A stretch of 64,000 bases of DNA from Hyalella azteca (taxonomy: Eukaryota; Arthropoda; Malacostraca; Amphipoda; Hyalellidae): positions 1-64,000 of the forward strand of contig NW_025935136.1 in NCBI RefSeq assembly GCF_000764305.2. Direction: 5' to 3'. Positions 49,409 to 58,892 of the stretch are shown here, piece by piece. The notes beneath the pieces are model-generated. The model saw only the letters and a program-made list of their open reading frames with translations, ran no database searches and was not told the DNA's origin. Position 1 is the stretch's first letter. The number at the start of each line of letters is the position of its first letter. Both the position numbers and the translations under genes were made by a program.

Positions 49409-49807
49409 GGCAGGGTGGCCCAGTGGTTACAGTTCAGGGGCCATACTTTCAAAACTCGCTAAGTGAACGTAAGTACTTACGCTCTATTTTCTTGTCTATG
49501 ATTGGTGGCTTTTGCTTGAAAGGCCGTCAATGATTGGCTGATGAACTTACGATCTCTTAACTTTTTTTGAAAGTATGGGCCCAGAACACCAGGATTGGAG
49601 CAGAGAGGCGCGGGTTCGATCCCAGCTCTGTGCGCCAGTTTCTGGTCAGAATCGGCAAGGAGGCCGGGCGGTTAAGCACAGCAGAATTGTAGCAGTGAGT
49701 TGCGAGTTCAAGCCCGCAACAAGCTGTGGATGTTCTGCGATGTTAAGAATCGGCGACGGGCCTATGGCCTATTAAACGCTGAAACCGCTATTATTATATT
49801 CTTATCT
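49409..49807 (+). mobile_element. tRNA-derived SINE with two tRNA-like heads, interrupted by a MITE
   Basis: Flanked by a perfect 11-bp target duplication, TTTTATACGTA (49398-49408 and 49808-49818). The first head has A-box GGCCCAGTGGTTA and B-box GGTTCGATCCC (49613-49623). A second head follows, with GGCCGGGCGGTTAAGC as A-box and GAGTTCAAGCCCG as B-box (49704-49716). The 3' tail contains AAGAATCGGCGACGGGCC (49745-49762), matching the LINE at 34778, then TATTA repeats. MITE family 1 sits between the first A and B boxes. Without it the SINE is about 250 bases. Confidence 0.9.
49435..49584 (+). mobile_element. MITE family 1, copy 4, inside the SINE
   Basis: Ends CAGGGGCCATACTTTC and GAAAGTATGGGCCCAG. 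This is the cleanest copy: the perfect 14-base palindrome CGTAAGTACTTACG is intact. It splits the polymerase III promoter of the SINE, so it is younger than the SINE. Confidence 0.9.
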
Positions 49808-49884
49808 TTTTATACGTAATTTTATTCGTAAATAGATGGCGTTGCATTTGATCTTCATTTTCACGTATTATTGTTATTTTTCAG

Positions 49885-49920
49885 GTGAGTTTTGGTTGGC
49901 TTTGGAACCCTCGACATCAG
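49885..49920 (+). CDS. Candidate 36-base microexon of the plus-strand gene
   Basis: Strong acceptor ATTGTTATTTTTCAG (ending at 49884) and donor TCAG|GTGAGC (49921) enclose 36 bases. Phase is 1 in and 1 out, matching the phase-1 donor of 41098-41713. The junction codon is GGT (Gly), and the exon encodes EFWLALEPSTS after it, a hydrophobic helix-like piece with no stop. Next-exon entry must be phase 1, as in 51204-51337. Being a multiple of three it could be skipped without loss of frame. Chance cannot be excluded because it is so short. Confidence 0.45.
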
Positions 49921-49924
49921 GTGA

Positions 49925-50970
49925 GCTTTTGGTGAGTTAACCCTTTAGCGACCAGCTACCTTGCGAGAGAAAAATACATCGCATCCATTTCTCATTGCTG
50001 GAATGTTTTCATTTGGAAAAAATGCGACAGACAGGCGACAAAAACCAACACCTGAAATTAAAGCCAATGGATCATTATTTAAATAGATAATCAATTTACA
50101 AAATTCGTCAAGCATCATTTAGCCCGACGAAAAAAGTAAAAAACTTGAACTAGCATAAATTCATAATAGACATTATAAATACTGCGGAAATTCTCCTGTT
50201 CATGATACAATAATTTAGTTCTTGTTTTGCCACTAGATGAATAAAATGGCTAGTTGGAATGGATGAATTTCATAATCAGGTTGATGCATGATTTTCATTC
50301 AGTTAACTACCCAAAATACATGAATCTTCAGTTATTTATGATTTACTTATATATGTACACACTTAGAGAATCAATTATTTTGCTGTCAATATTGCGTAAA
50401 TAGTTAAAGTTATTTGTTATAAATACGTGACTTTATTTCATCTTGGTCTTCAACGTTTCATCTCAGTAAGGAATAGTTATTAATTAAGCGCTTATGTATA
50501 GAACCAATTTGATTTTAATTTTATTAGGGCATTTACTAAAGTTAATAAAATTGAATGTATTGCGAATCTTATAAAGGGACACCATACTTATAAATACGCT
50601 GGATCCTTCAAGTGTAAAACTTATAACGGACCAGTGTTAAGCATTTTTCAGCTCCTTCGAAGAGGCTTTATAAAAGCAAGAACTTGTTTATTCAAATACT
50701 GAATATTGATCAAACTAAAAACAAAAATGAAGATTATTCCCACCGAGGACACGATCGTTACCTGTCTAGCTAGTACTAACCCCCATGTATATATACTCAG
50801 AAAATAAAGACAGGTAATGTAAAAAAATAAATGAAAATGCTTCAACAAAATGATAAAATTTAAATAGTTTAAGGAACAGTCTACGGCGGAGGCGGAGAAA
50901 AGTAACCACATCAAGCAAATTAAAGGACGAGACGCGCTCAGGAAATAAGATTCCCGGAGCATCCAGGAAT
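49925..50970. other. Intron-like sequence
   Basis: An acceptor-like GCATTTTTCAG at 50651 is followed by a 40-codon phase-1 frame with AT-driven composition and no donor; not called. No repeats recognised. Confidence 0.45.
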
Positions 50971-50975
50971 TAAGA

Positions 50976-51124
50976 TAGGTTCCAGTTTCAAAACTCGCTA
51001 AGTGAACGTACGTAATTACGCTCCATTTTCTTGTCTATGATTGGTGGATTTTGCTTGATTGGCCGTCAATGATTGGCTGATGAACTAACGATCTCTTAAA
51101 TTTTTTTTGAAAGTATAGGCCCAG
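50976..51124 (+). mobile_element. MITE family 1, copy 5
   Basis: The left end is decayed (AGGTTCCAGTTTCAAAACTC) while the right end GAAAGTATAGGCCCAG is intact. Internal order as in the other copies; the palindrome is mutated to CGTACGTAATTACG. It lies 80 bases upstream of the exon candidate at 51204. Confidence 0.8.
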
Positions 51125-51203
51125 AGAGCTATAGGAGCAGACATTCGCCCCACAGTATTAAAAAGGATCTACTAAGCTTGCGGACTATAGCTGTATTTTT
51201 CAG

Positions 51204-51337
51204 ACGGCCTGAAACGATTTGACACAAGCGGATTTGATAGCAAAAATGGTCAAGCAACCTCATTGTTCAAAATAGGTGACGAGGATAGCCTGGGCCAATA
51301 CTGCCCAGTCTGTCAATGTTACTATAGTATATGGTTT
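51204..51337 (+). CDS. Candidate exon of the plus-strand gene
   Basis: Acceptor TAGCTGTATTTTTCAG (ending at 51203) opens a phase-1 frame that would follow the 49885 microexon. It encodes GLKRFDTSGFDSKNGQATSL, then FKIGDEDSLGQYCPVCQC and an aromatic end. Two donors are possible: TAG|GTGACG after 51275 gives a 72-base, phase 1-1 exon; TTT|GTTAGT after 51337 gives 134 bases and phase 0 out. The longer form is drawn because it matches phase-0 entry of 52149. The CPVCQC pair could be metal-binding, but nothing else supports a zinc finger. Confidence 0.4.
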
Positions 51338-51339
51338 GT

Positions 51340-52148
51340 TAGTTACCGGTTTCCTTTGTAGAGGATAGGATGATCGATTAGGTGACTACTAACCGTCGCC
51401 TGTCAGACTTTTAATATGGCGGACTAAAATATTAACCTATATACTAAAGAATATTGTGGCCGATATAAAAAATTGTATCTAAATGTCTTTTTTGCAATTT
51501 ATTTAACTTTTTTATTGATATCATTTGCCCGCTTACATCACAAACGCGCTATAAATTCATGAGTAAATAGATGCCACTTTGCGGTACATTTTCTGGTACA
51601 ACATGAGTCCTGCAGAAGAGATTCCAACAGTTTTATACTATAAAACAGAACACTTTAATTAATATTTTTCAAATGATTCCCCGAAAACAAATCTATTTAC
51701 CACATAAATCTGATCAAACTGGCAGTCAAAATATTTTGTTCTTGCTTATCTAACGTCAAAAATACATTAAAAATTTTTCAACAAACGTAATCCCTTTGAA
51801 GTCGCACATCCTCTCAGTATTGTAATTGCTTCGAATCTCAACTATTTTGTACAATAATTCTGAATTCTGAGACTTAATTGCTTTTTTGTCGCAGAAACGC
51901 GAATGTCCTGTAAGATTTTTTAAGAACTTTCTGAAGAACTTTAAGAACTTAAGAACTGAAGCAGCATTCGCTTCTACGGTAGTCTTTCAGTATCGGAGTT
52001 TAAGAATTTGTTCCAGTAAAAGAATTTTAAGGGAAACCTTTCCTATAGAAGTATTATATAGGTATTAGCACGGGAATAAATTGAGGAATGCAATACATTT
52101 TCGAAGTTTAGAACGCCATTATATTTTAATAGAAGCTCATTATTTTAG
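51340..52148. other. Intron-like sequence with a possible 15-base microexon
   Basis: At 51895-51909 a very strong acceptor (TTGCTTTTTTGTCGCAG) is followed after 15 bases by CCT|GTAAGA. In phase 0 it would insert KRECP in frame between the neighbouring candidate exons. Too short to call on its own. Confidence 0.25.
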
Positions 52149-52262
52149 GAACTGGCAACGTTAAGGCAAATACGACAATATCTCGCAATAGAAGGCTTTG
52201 AGGCCTCTATACCTGGCCTTGAAAATGAAACAGAGAATTATGAGACAGAAATTGACTTATAG
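52149..52262 (+). CDS. Candidate terminal exon of the plus-strand gene
   Basis: Acceptor AGCTCATTATTTTAG (ending at 52148) opens a phase-0 frame of 37 codons to TAG at 52260-52262. The peptide ELATLRQIRQYLAIEGFEAS then continues PGLENETENYETEIDL, an amphipathic helix followed by an acidic end, much more protein-like than neighbouring DNA. There is no usable GT inside, so it would be the last exon. AATAAA at 52518 lies about 255 bases past the stop and could serve polyadenylation. Linking it to 51204-51337 relies on phase only. Confidence 0.35.
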   Translation, partial: ELATLRQIRQYLAIEGFEASIPGLENETENYETEIDL

Positions 52263-52517
52263 AAATTATACATCATCCACTCCGAGATACGTTACTTCTC
52301 ACGTTTGCTTCCTCAGAATGTGCACGTAGAAGGAGACTAAATGCTCAGCAATTAAGGTAGCTGCAGGTATCAGAAACTTAGGTCCTGCGTAGGCTCGATT
52401 GAGCAGCGCTGCGCTTGAAGTTCGGAAGGTAAGAGACAACTCGAAACTTTGACGACTTAGAACTTAACAACCAAGACTTCTCAGGCACCTGTGACGATCT
52501 TCCGTGCGCATGTTTCA

Positions 52518-52523
52518 ATAAAT
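52518..52523 (+). terminator. Possible polyadenylation signal
   Basis: AATAAA on the plus strand downstream of the candidate last exon. AATAAA is frequent by chance in AT-rich DNA. Confidence 0.2.
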
Positions 52524-52529
52524 TAAACC

Positions 52530-54640
52530 TTTTTAAATGTTTATTTAAGAACGAAAAATAAAATGCAAATGAACGAGAAACTATATGAGTCATAATCAAA
52601 GTAACCTTAATAACTGCATGAGCACAAGAGCGGCAATCCATATGTAGCGGCTTGTTTCACGGCTCTAATAGAGGTACTCTACGTTCGATAATAAACGAAT
52701 CTTTTTACAATAATTTCAAATTATATTACAAAAGAACAGAAGCACGGAAAATTGACATATCCAGTAGAATATTAACAATACACTAGTACATTTCCTGAGC
52801 CATACTTGCTGAATTTCAAAACACAAATCTTTGCAAGTAAACCTAGTGCAATAAATCCGTGCGCTGCTACGGGATAGGCAACAACCTGCTAACCAAATTC
52901 TAGACCTAAGACGACAGAGTATTCAGACTACTCTTACTAAATATATAAATTAGGCCCTGTGCCTATTTAGATGAACCATTCGGTGGATGGGAGCGATGGG
53001 AGTTACCGTACAAATTTCCCCAACAATATTCGGGGACCGTCTAGGTTTTGGCCGAGTAGTAACTACATTCGGCGCAATGTTATTCTGGGTCTGCTGGCAA
53101 CGAGATCGAAATCAGTTCCTGGTCAGAATCTCCTCTCTGACTTTGTAGTCGCCTAAGAGTATGACAAGGGTTGGCCGAGCCGAGTCATAGGGTCACATGG
53201 GGCAGAGGGCCCACCCCTTTCTTTAAACTAAATTTTTTATGAAGTTTTAATTGATACGAAGAAGTTCTTTGTTTTGTCTATAGTTACGACTAATGAGGAA
53301 TGTATAATGTGCATTAGAAGCCAATAGAGTTTTTCAATTTTAATGAATCAATATTTTGTAAAAAGTGTCAAAACTGGCCCATTGCCCCATTGCGCAATGG
53401 GCCCATGGGCTTGGGGCAAGGCGCCCACCCCTTGGTCCCAGTACCCCAATTGCATATTCTCTGTTTTAAATATGATAAAACAACACTTTACAGTTTAAAA
53501 TAAGAAAAATGTTATGAAGAATATTATATTCACTTATTTATTTATTAAGAACTTTGAAAAATCATATCCTCAACTTGAAGATATATATTCTTGTATTTAA
53601 AAATTTATTACTGACTAAAAAAATATTTCCTTGACATAAAAATATATATCCTTGACATGGAAAAATGTATTCTTGACTAGAAAAAACATATATACTTTAC
53701 CAAAAAACTTCGTTCCAGTTTATTCCGTAATCCAGAAATTATGGTCTGAGAATTCGTAATTACTCGTGACTTCAGGCAAAACCATAAAAACCATCAACTT
53801 TAGGCTTATTGGCGTTGGCTAAAATCAACTTTTGGCAAAGCAAGAGTCAGCAACTCGTGCCCAAATTGTTGGTTGAGGAATGCGGCTACTCATATTAATT
53901 GTGCCGCTCCATAAAATTTTTCAGCCAATCCTTGCTAGCCATTTTTTTGTTTGTTTGTTAAAAATGCGATTTTTATTTTGTCGCTCAGAAACACAGATTT
54001 AAATTCTCCTCACATCTGTACATCTCAGTCCAAACATTCTTTTTTGCATATCTCTAATGCGCGTAGCTATTGCTACTTCCGCATCTTTCAGAATGTAGTT
54101 ATCGTATCTTCCTAAACAAAGAACTCCAGTTTGCTTCATCTTGCCGTCTTTGTGCCGACGCAACGTTTACTTGGCAATTTTAATACTCGGTAATTTGTCA
54201 TTCGTAATTTCCTCCAAGACATTCTAAAGTTCAATTTAAGAATATTTGGCTATATTGGTCTTCTTTTTATTGTTGCGCATAATGTTGAAAGGGTTAAAGA
54301 AAAATAAGGGGTCATAAATACGCCTAATTAGAAACTAGAGCCTGCTGCCTTGAGGCGGCGAATAACAAAAAAAGCATACAATATGAAGTACAATTTGCAA
54401 TTCGAAAAGCTAGTCATAGTTTTGAAGAGCTCATTGAGGCAAATCTAATGATCGATGTATAACTCAAAACTTCACAGTGGGGTATTGAGGCCACCATTAA
54501 TTTGCGCTTTTCGTGATACGCATGGGCCCGTTGCCACTGTAGTTATCGTTTCAATTTATATCGTGTCAATATTTTATTTTGAAACCTAATATTCTAAACT
54601 TGGACTCAGAATTATCCTTATAAATAATAATTTCAAAAAA
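52530..54640. other. Intergenic-like sequence
   Basis: 53560-53700 has 25-35 base iterations of ATATATATCCTTGACATGG-like text. 53375-53445 has GC-rich palindromic pieces such as CCCCATTGCGCAATGGG. No genes are supported. Confidence 0.45.
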
Positions 54641-54724
54641 TAATTTACAGTACTTTCAAAAGCTTACAAGGAATTTAAAAGCAAAGAAAACACCAAGCAA
54701 ATTCACCATATCGATATTGAAAAC

Positions 54725-54754
54725 GTTTCGGAGTCCAAGCAGCTCCATCATCAG
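54725..54754 (-). ncRNA. Hammerhead-core-like motif, left arm
   Basis: Minus strand: CTGATGA, then TGGAG and CTCC able to pair as a helix II, then GAAACG. The cleavage-site triplet and helices I and III are not evident, so self-cleavage is not claimed. Confidence 0.4.
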
Positions 54755-54944
54755 TTCGAAAAACTAAAAATGAATAAAATCATATTATTATATCAAATGT
54801 CTATGACAGACATAAAACCTAAACCAGACCTAACATTATATCGAAAAAAAGGACTCGATATAATGTTAGGTCTTGTTTAGGTTTTATGTCTGTCCTAGAA
54901 TTTTGACATAATAATATGATTTTATTCATTTTTAGTTTTTCGAA

Positions 54945-54970
54945 CTGATGATGGAGCTGGACTCCGAAAC
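54945..54970 (+). ncRNA. Hammerhead-core-like motif, right arm
   Basis: Plus strand: CTGATGA, GGAG paired with CTCC over a short loop, GAAAC. It is the mirror of the left-arm motif with four fewer loop bases. Confidence 0.4.
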
Positions 54971-55079
54971 TTTTTCAATATCGATATGGTGAATTTGCTT
55001 GGTGTTTTCTCTGCTTTTAAATTTCTTGCGAACTTGTGATATAAGCAGACCGATAATATAAGTACTTTCAAAAGCTTCA

Positions 55080-55348
55080 TCTAGAGTAATCGAAAACAGT
55101 TTTTAGCAGCCAGAAAACTTTTATCTGGGCAAAAACAGTTATTCGCAAGTAACTTACCAACGCAAACTCTTGGCAAAACGGAGAGCCACACACTTCAGCC
55201 CAGTGAAACTGTCGACCGGCGGTAGAGCGCATGACCGGCAGCGGTCCTCTTGCCCCATGTTATCCTACCGAGCTAGCAACCTGCTCTGAGGCTGCTTACC
55301 AGCTCGGACTGATTCAACTGATAACGTATTGCGGGAGCATGCTTAATG
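55080..55348. other. Unique spacer between two transposons
   Basis: No repeat or coding signal was recognised. Confidence 0.5.
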
Positions 55349-55356
55349 GTATATGT

Positions 55357-56792
55357 CAGTGGTTACCAAACCTTTTCAGGCTGGCGCCCCCTTTGGCTCC
55401 CTAGTGAATTTCTAGCGCCCCACACAGACATACGCCTCTTTTTTTGAAATTTAGTACGCTGCAATTTTAATAGAATAAGGTTAAACACAAATGTGTACTT
55501 CACAAATAGAACACCATTTAGTGAACTCATATGTTTTTCGGCTGTTTTAACTGTTTCAGCACTAGAAACCTAGCACGTCGCAGACGAATTTACGGCCGGA
55601 CTCGTAGCCGGTCTCACGACCAATCTATAAATTCAATTATCAAGTAATATCTCCCAAACTAATGAACGCAGCTCTATGAAACTTGGAAGACGTATTCATC
55701 AGAATCTAACGGTGATGTTTAGCTTGTGATTTTTTTTTAAATTTACCCTTCATTAATTTTGTGAGTTACGCGTATATTACGAAACAGGCCGAAATTCGTA
55801 GTGATCAAAGAATTTCTTCCAAACTATTGAACAGATTTGAACGAAATTTTGAATATACATTCCTAAATACCAAAACGGTGATTTTTTAGCTTATAAATTT
55901 TTTTCGATTTTACCTTCTTTTGCGAGTTTATTTTTCATTTCACCGTCATTCTTGCTTTCACACTTCCCTATATTCGGCCCGTATCGCCGCGTAATTTTTT
56001 ATTTAAATTCGCTGCGGTCAAGGAATTTCTTCTAAACTACAAAACAGATTTCAACGAAACTTTGTATATAAATACATAACCTTTCAACGGTGATGTTTAC
56101 CTGGTGGGATCAAATCTGTTCGGTAGTTTGGAAAAAATTTCTTGATTACTGCGAATTTAAGCCCGTATTGCTGTTTAAATCACGAATGAAGGTGAAATGA
56201 AGAAAAACTGGCGAACGATGGCACAATCGAAAAAATTTTTACGAGTTAACGTTACCGTTTGGTAGTTAGGACTGTAAATTCAAAATTTCGTTCGAATCTG
56301 TTCAGTAGTTTGGAAGAAATTACTTGATCACTGTGAATTTCAGCTCGTTTTGCCATATAAGTATGGCAAAAACAAACGATGGCAAAATTCAAACAATTTT
56401 CACGAGCAAAACATTACCGTTAGGTCCTAATGTATACGTGTACCAAGTTTCATCGAGTTGCGTTCATTAGTTTGAGAGATATTCCTTGATCATTGAATTT
56501 GGAAATTGACCGTGAAATCGGCCGGGAGTCCATCCGGTAATTTCTCCGAGACGTAAACCCAGGAGAGGTTAAAAAACAGATCTGGGTGAAAAAAATCATC
56601 GCTGGGAGTCATGTGCTGCACCTGTTGTTTACAAATCGTCAAACACACGTTCGAACTTCTGACATTGACTTCGGACTACCGCCCCCCTATCGCCCCCCTA
56701 TCGCCCCCTTACCGCCCTCTTCTTCCTTACCGTCCCCCAAAATCTTTCCACCGCCCCTAGGGGGGCGATATCGCCCACTTTAGGAACCACTG
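55357..56792. mobile_element. hAT element with long internal inverted repeat
   Basis: Ends CAGTGGTTACCAAA and TTTAGGAACCACTG are inverted repeats flanked by a perfect 8-bp duplication, GTATATGT (55349-55356 and 56793-56800). The CAGTGGTT end is typical of Charlie-like hAT elements. No transposase frame is present. The interior is an imperfect palindrome: about 55575-56075 matches the reverse complement of 56095-56555 at perhaps 75-80%. Each arm itself contains two or three copies of a phrase like AATTTCTTCCAAACTA followed by CAGATT(T/C)GAACGAAA. The right end carries CGCCCCCTAT repeats. Confidence 0.9.
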
Positions 56793-56799
56793 GTATATG

Positions 56800-57830
56800 T
56801 GAATATCTGCTGCTGGCGAATATGAGAAAAGGTTCAACACTGATTAAAGTTTGAGAATGTTTGCTCAACCTTACGTGGAAAATGTTTGGTACCGCTTCTG
56901 GCACCGAAATTGGTAGAGTGTTTAGTACGGGTGAATGATTAGAATGTTTCGTAGGTGGATAATGTGGGATAATATTGAGCGGCGTTGGATATTGGAGGAT
57001 GTTGATCGATGAGTGCTATTGCATAGTGAAGAATGTTTGGTTATGGGCAACGTGTGAGAATGCTGAGTGCTGGTGAATATTGAACATTGTTTTGCTCGGG
57101 CAATGTGAGAGGATCTTGCATTCTGGTAAATATTAAAGAATGTTGTGGGTAATGTGGAAAGTTGGGGTTGAAAGTTGTATTAAATAATATGATTCCCTGT
57201 TCAAACTTGTGTTTACTTGCCACTTGCTTCATTGTGCCGAAGTGATACTTGTCCAGTCTGCTCATATATATAGCCTACAACGATTCAAATGCCCCTCCCT
57301 TCCCCCCAGTACAAGAGAGGAAGGGAGGGGGCATTTTTAACGCACTTTTCAGATTCGGCCGTGTCTGTCCCGAAGGTATCAGGGACCAAATACGCCCCGC
57401 ACCACCACACGTTTGTCAAGGAGTAGAACGGATCCTAATCAGGCGCCTCGTACAACCAGAACCCAAAGCGGACATGGAGCCGCTAATTTACGCGCTAGGC
57501 GGGCTTGGGGCGTCCTTGTGCCAGCGGCTGACTAGAATTAAAATTTTGATGGGGTCAGTGGTCGCCATGGTCGGGACCAGACTCTCGTAGCTGTCTGATT
57601 TATAATCGAAAATTTTACCAAAAAAGCGGGCATATAGAAGCTGATTTGCGTGCTTCTTGAGTTCTAGGCGTTCCCTATTTCAGAGTCGCAACCGGCTCTA
57701 AATTTTGTAAGGGTAGGAACCTCATATCATAAAATATTTACCCCAATTATCCATTTTCCGCCCCAGTTGAATTCTATCCCGGCCAATTAGAGGATGAAGT
57801 CGTCTTGCAACCCCATAACGAAAAAAATTA
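56800..57830. other. Sequence with one strong hairpin and a weak duplication
   Basis: AAATGCCCCTCCCTTCC (from 57287) pairs with GGAAGGGAGGGGGCATTT (to 57336). 57470-57555 and 57625-57715 look like diverged copies of one another. The frame 57249-57590 crosses the hairpin and shows no motif, so no gene is called. 56930-57150 is TGTTGG/GAATGTT-rich. Confidence 0.5.
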
Positions 57831-57835
57831 AAGCA

Positions 57836-57970
57836 GTAACTCACTGCAGTGAGTGACAGAGAGCGTATTTTCTCGGTGAGTGCAAAACGTAAGGTCACGG
57901 ACAGACGGACGGACGGACATGACGCGCACAATAGCGCCTTTTTTCGTAAATGAGAAAATGCGCTAAAAAA
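57836..57970 (-). mobile_element. MITE family 2, copy 3
   Basis: Begins AACTCACTGCAGTGAGTGAC and ends TGAGAAAATGCGCTAAAAAA. It directly abuts the first unit of the 108-bp array to its right. Confidence 0.85.
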
Positions 57971-58892
57971 GCATTTTTCCTATTAAATTTGACCTGAAAT
58001 AATGTGCATTTTGGCTAAATTTACGTGTTAAAAATAATGAAAACAAAATAAAAAATGCATGGTCAATATACTTAAAAAGGGCATAATTTTCTTTAAATTT
58101 TGAGCTAAAAAAATTTGCGTTTAGCTAAATTTACGTATTAAAAATATCAATTAAATTTAAAAATGCGTGTCAATTTACAAAAAATGGCATAATCTTCTCC
58201 AAATTTTGAGCAAAAATAAAGTGCGTTTTAGCTAACTTTACATGTTAAAAAATTTTAAAGTCAAAATTAAAAATACATAGTCAATTTTCACAAAAGGAGC
58301 ATTATTTTTAGCGCATTTTCTCATTTATGGAAAAAATGCACTATTGTGCTCGCTATGTCCGTCTGTCTGTCTGTCCGTCCGTCTGTCCGTCCGTCCGTGA
58401 CCTCAAGTTTTCGTCGACGAGAAAATGCGCTCTCTGTCACTCACTGCAGTGAGTACTGATTTATATTTTTTGAGCTAAAATAATGTGCATTTGAGCTAAA
58501 TTTACGTGTTAAAAATATTAAAATCGAAATTAAATATACATATCAATTTACTTAAAAAAGGCAGCATTCTCTCTAAATTTTGAGCGAAAATATTATGCGT
58601 TTTTGCTAAATTTAGGTGTTAAAAATATTAAAATCTAAATTCAAAATACATATTCAATTTTTATTAAGGGAATTATTTTCTCTAAATTTTGAGCTGAAAT
58701 TAGGTGCGTTCTTCCTAAATCTAAGTGTTACAAATATTAAAATAAAAATTACAAATACATAGTCATCTTACTTGAAATGAGCATGATTTTTTCTAAATTT
58801 TGATCCAAAATAATGTGCATTCTAGTTAAATTTGCGCATTAAAAATACCATAATCCAAATTTAAAAAAATAGGCAATTTACTCAAAAATATA
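57971..58892. repeat. About 108-bp tandem array framed and split by MITE family 2
   Basis: Seven units, each with AAATTTTGAGC, GCTAAATTTACGTGTTAAAA and a GGCATAAT-like end; unit starts at about 58097, 58201, 58575, 58684 and 58795 give periods of 104-111. The array begins exactly where MITE copy 3 ends and stops exactly where copy 5 begins; copy 4 splits one unit. Units diverge by about 20-25%, so the array is old. Confidence 0.85.
58305..58459 (+). mobile_element. MITE family 2, copy 4, inside the array
   Basis: Plus orientation, TTTTTAGCGCATTTTCTC to CACTGCAGTGAGTACTGA, with a GTCCGTCTGTCC microsatellite. It interrupts one unit of the tandem array. Confidence 0.85.

Larger units (their letters stand above)
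54649..55077. mobile_element. Foldback insertion resembling Penelope-like element ends
   Basis: A 17-bp perfect direct repeat, AGTACTTTCAAAAGCTT (54649-54665 and 55061-55077), flanks an inverted repeat with arms of about 175 bases (54667-54844 and 54855-55025) around a 10-base loop. A long, exact duplication points to target-primed insertion rather than a cut-and-paste transposon. Each arm holds CTGATGATGGAG...CTCCGAAAC, the hammerhead core order known from Penelope-like elements. No reverse transcriptase is present, so this would be a terminal fragment in head-to-head form. Confidence 0.65.

Noticed and set aside
50652..50775. Alternative phase-1 exon after GCATTTTTCAG
   Set aside because: Peptide composition follows the AT bias and no donor is present before the stop.
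57249..57590. 113-residue plus-strand frame
   Set aside because: It starts in a hairpin region, shows no motif and includes a segment duplicated in diverged form just downstream.
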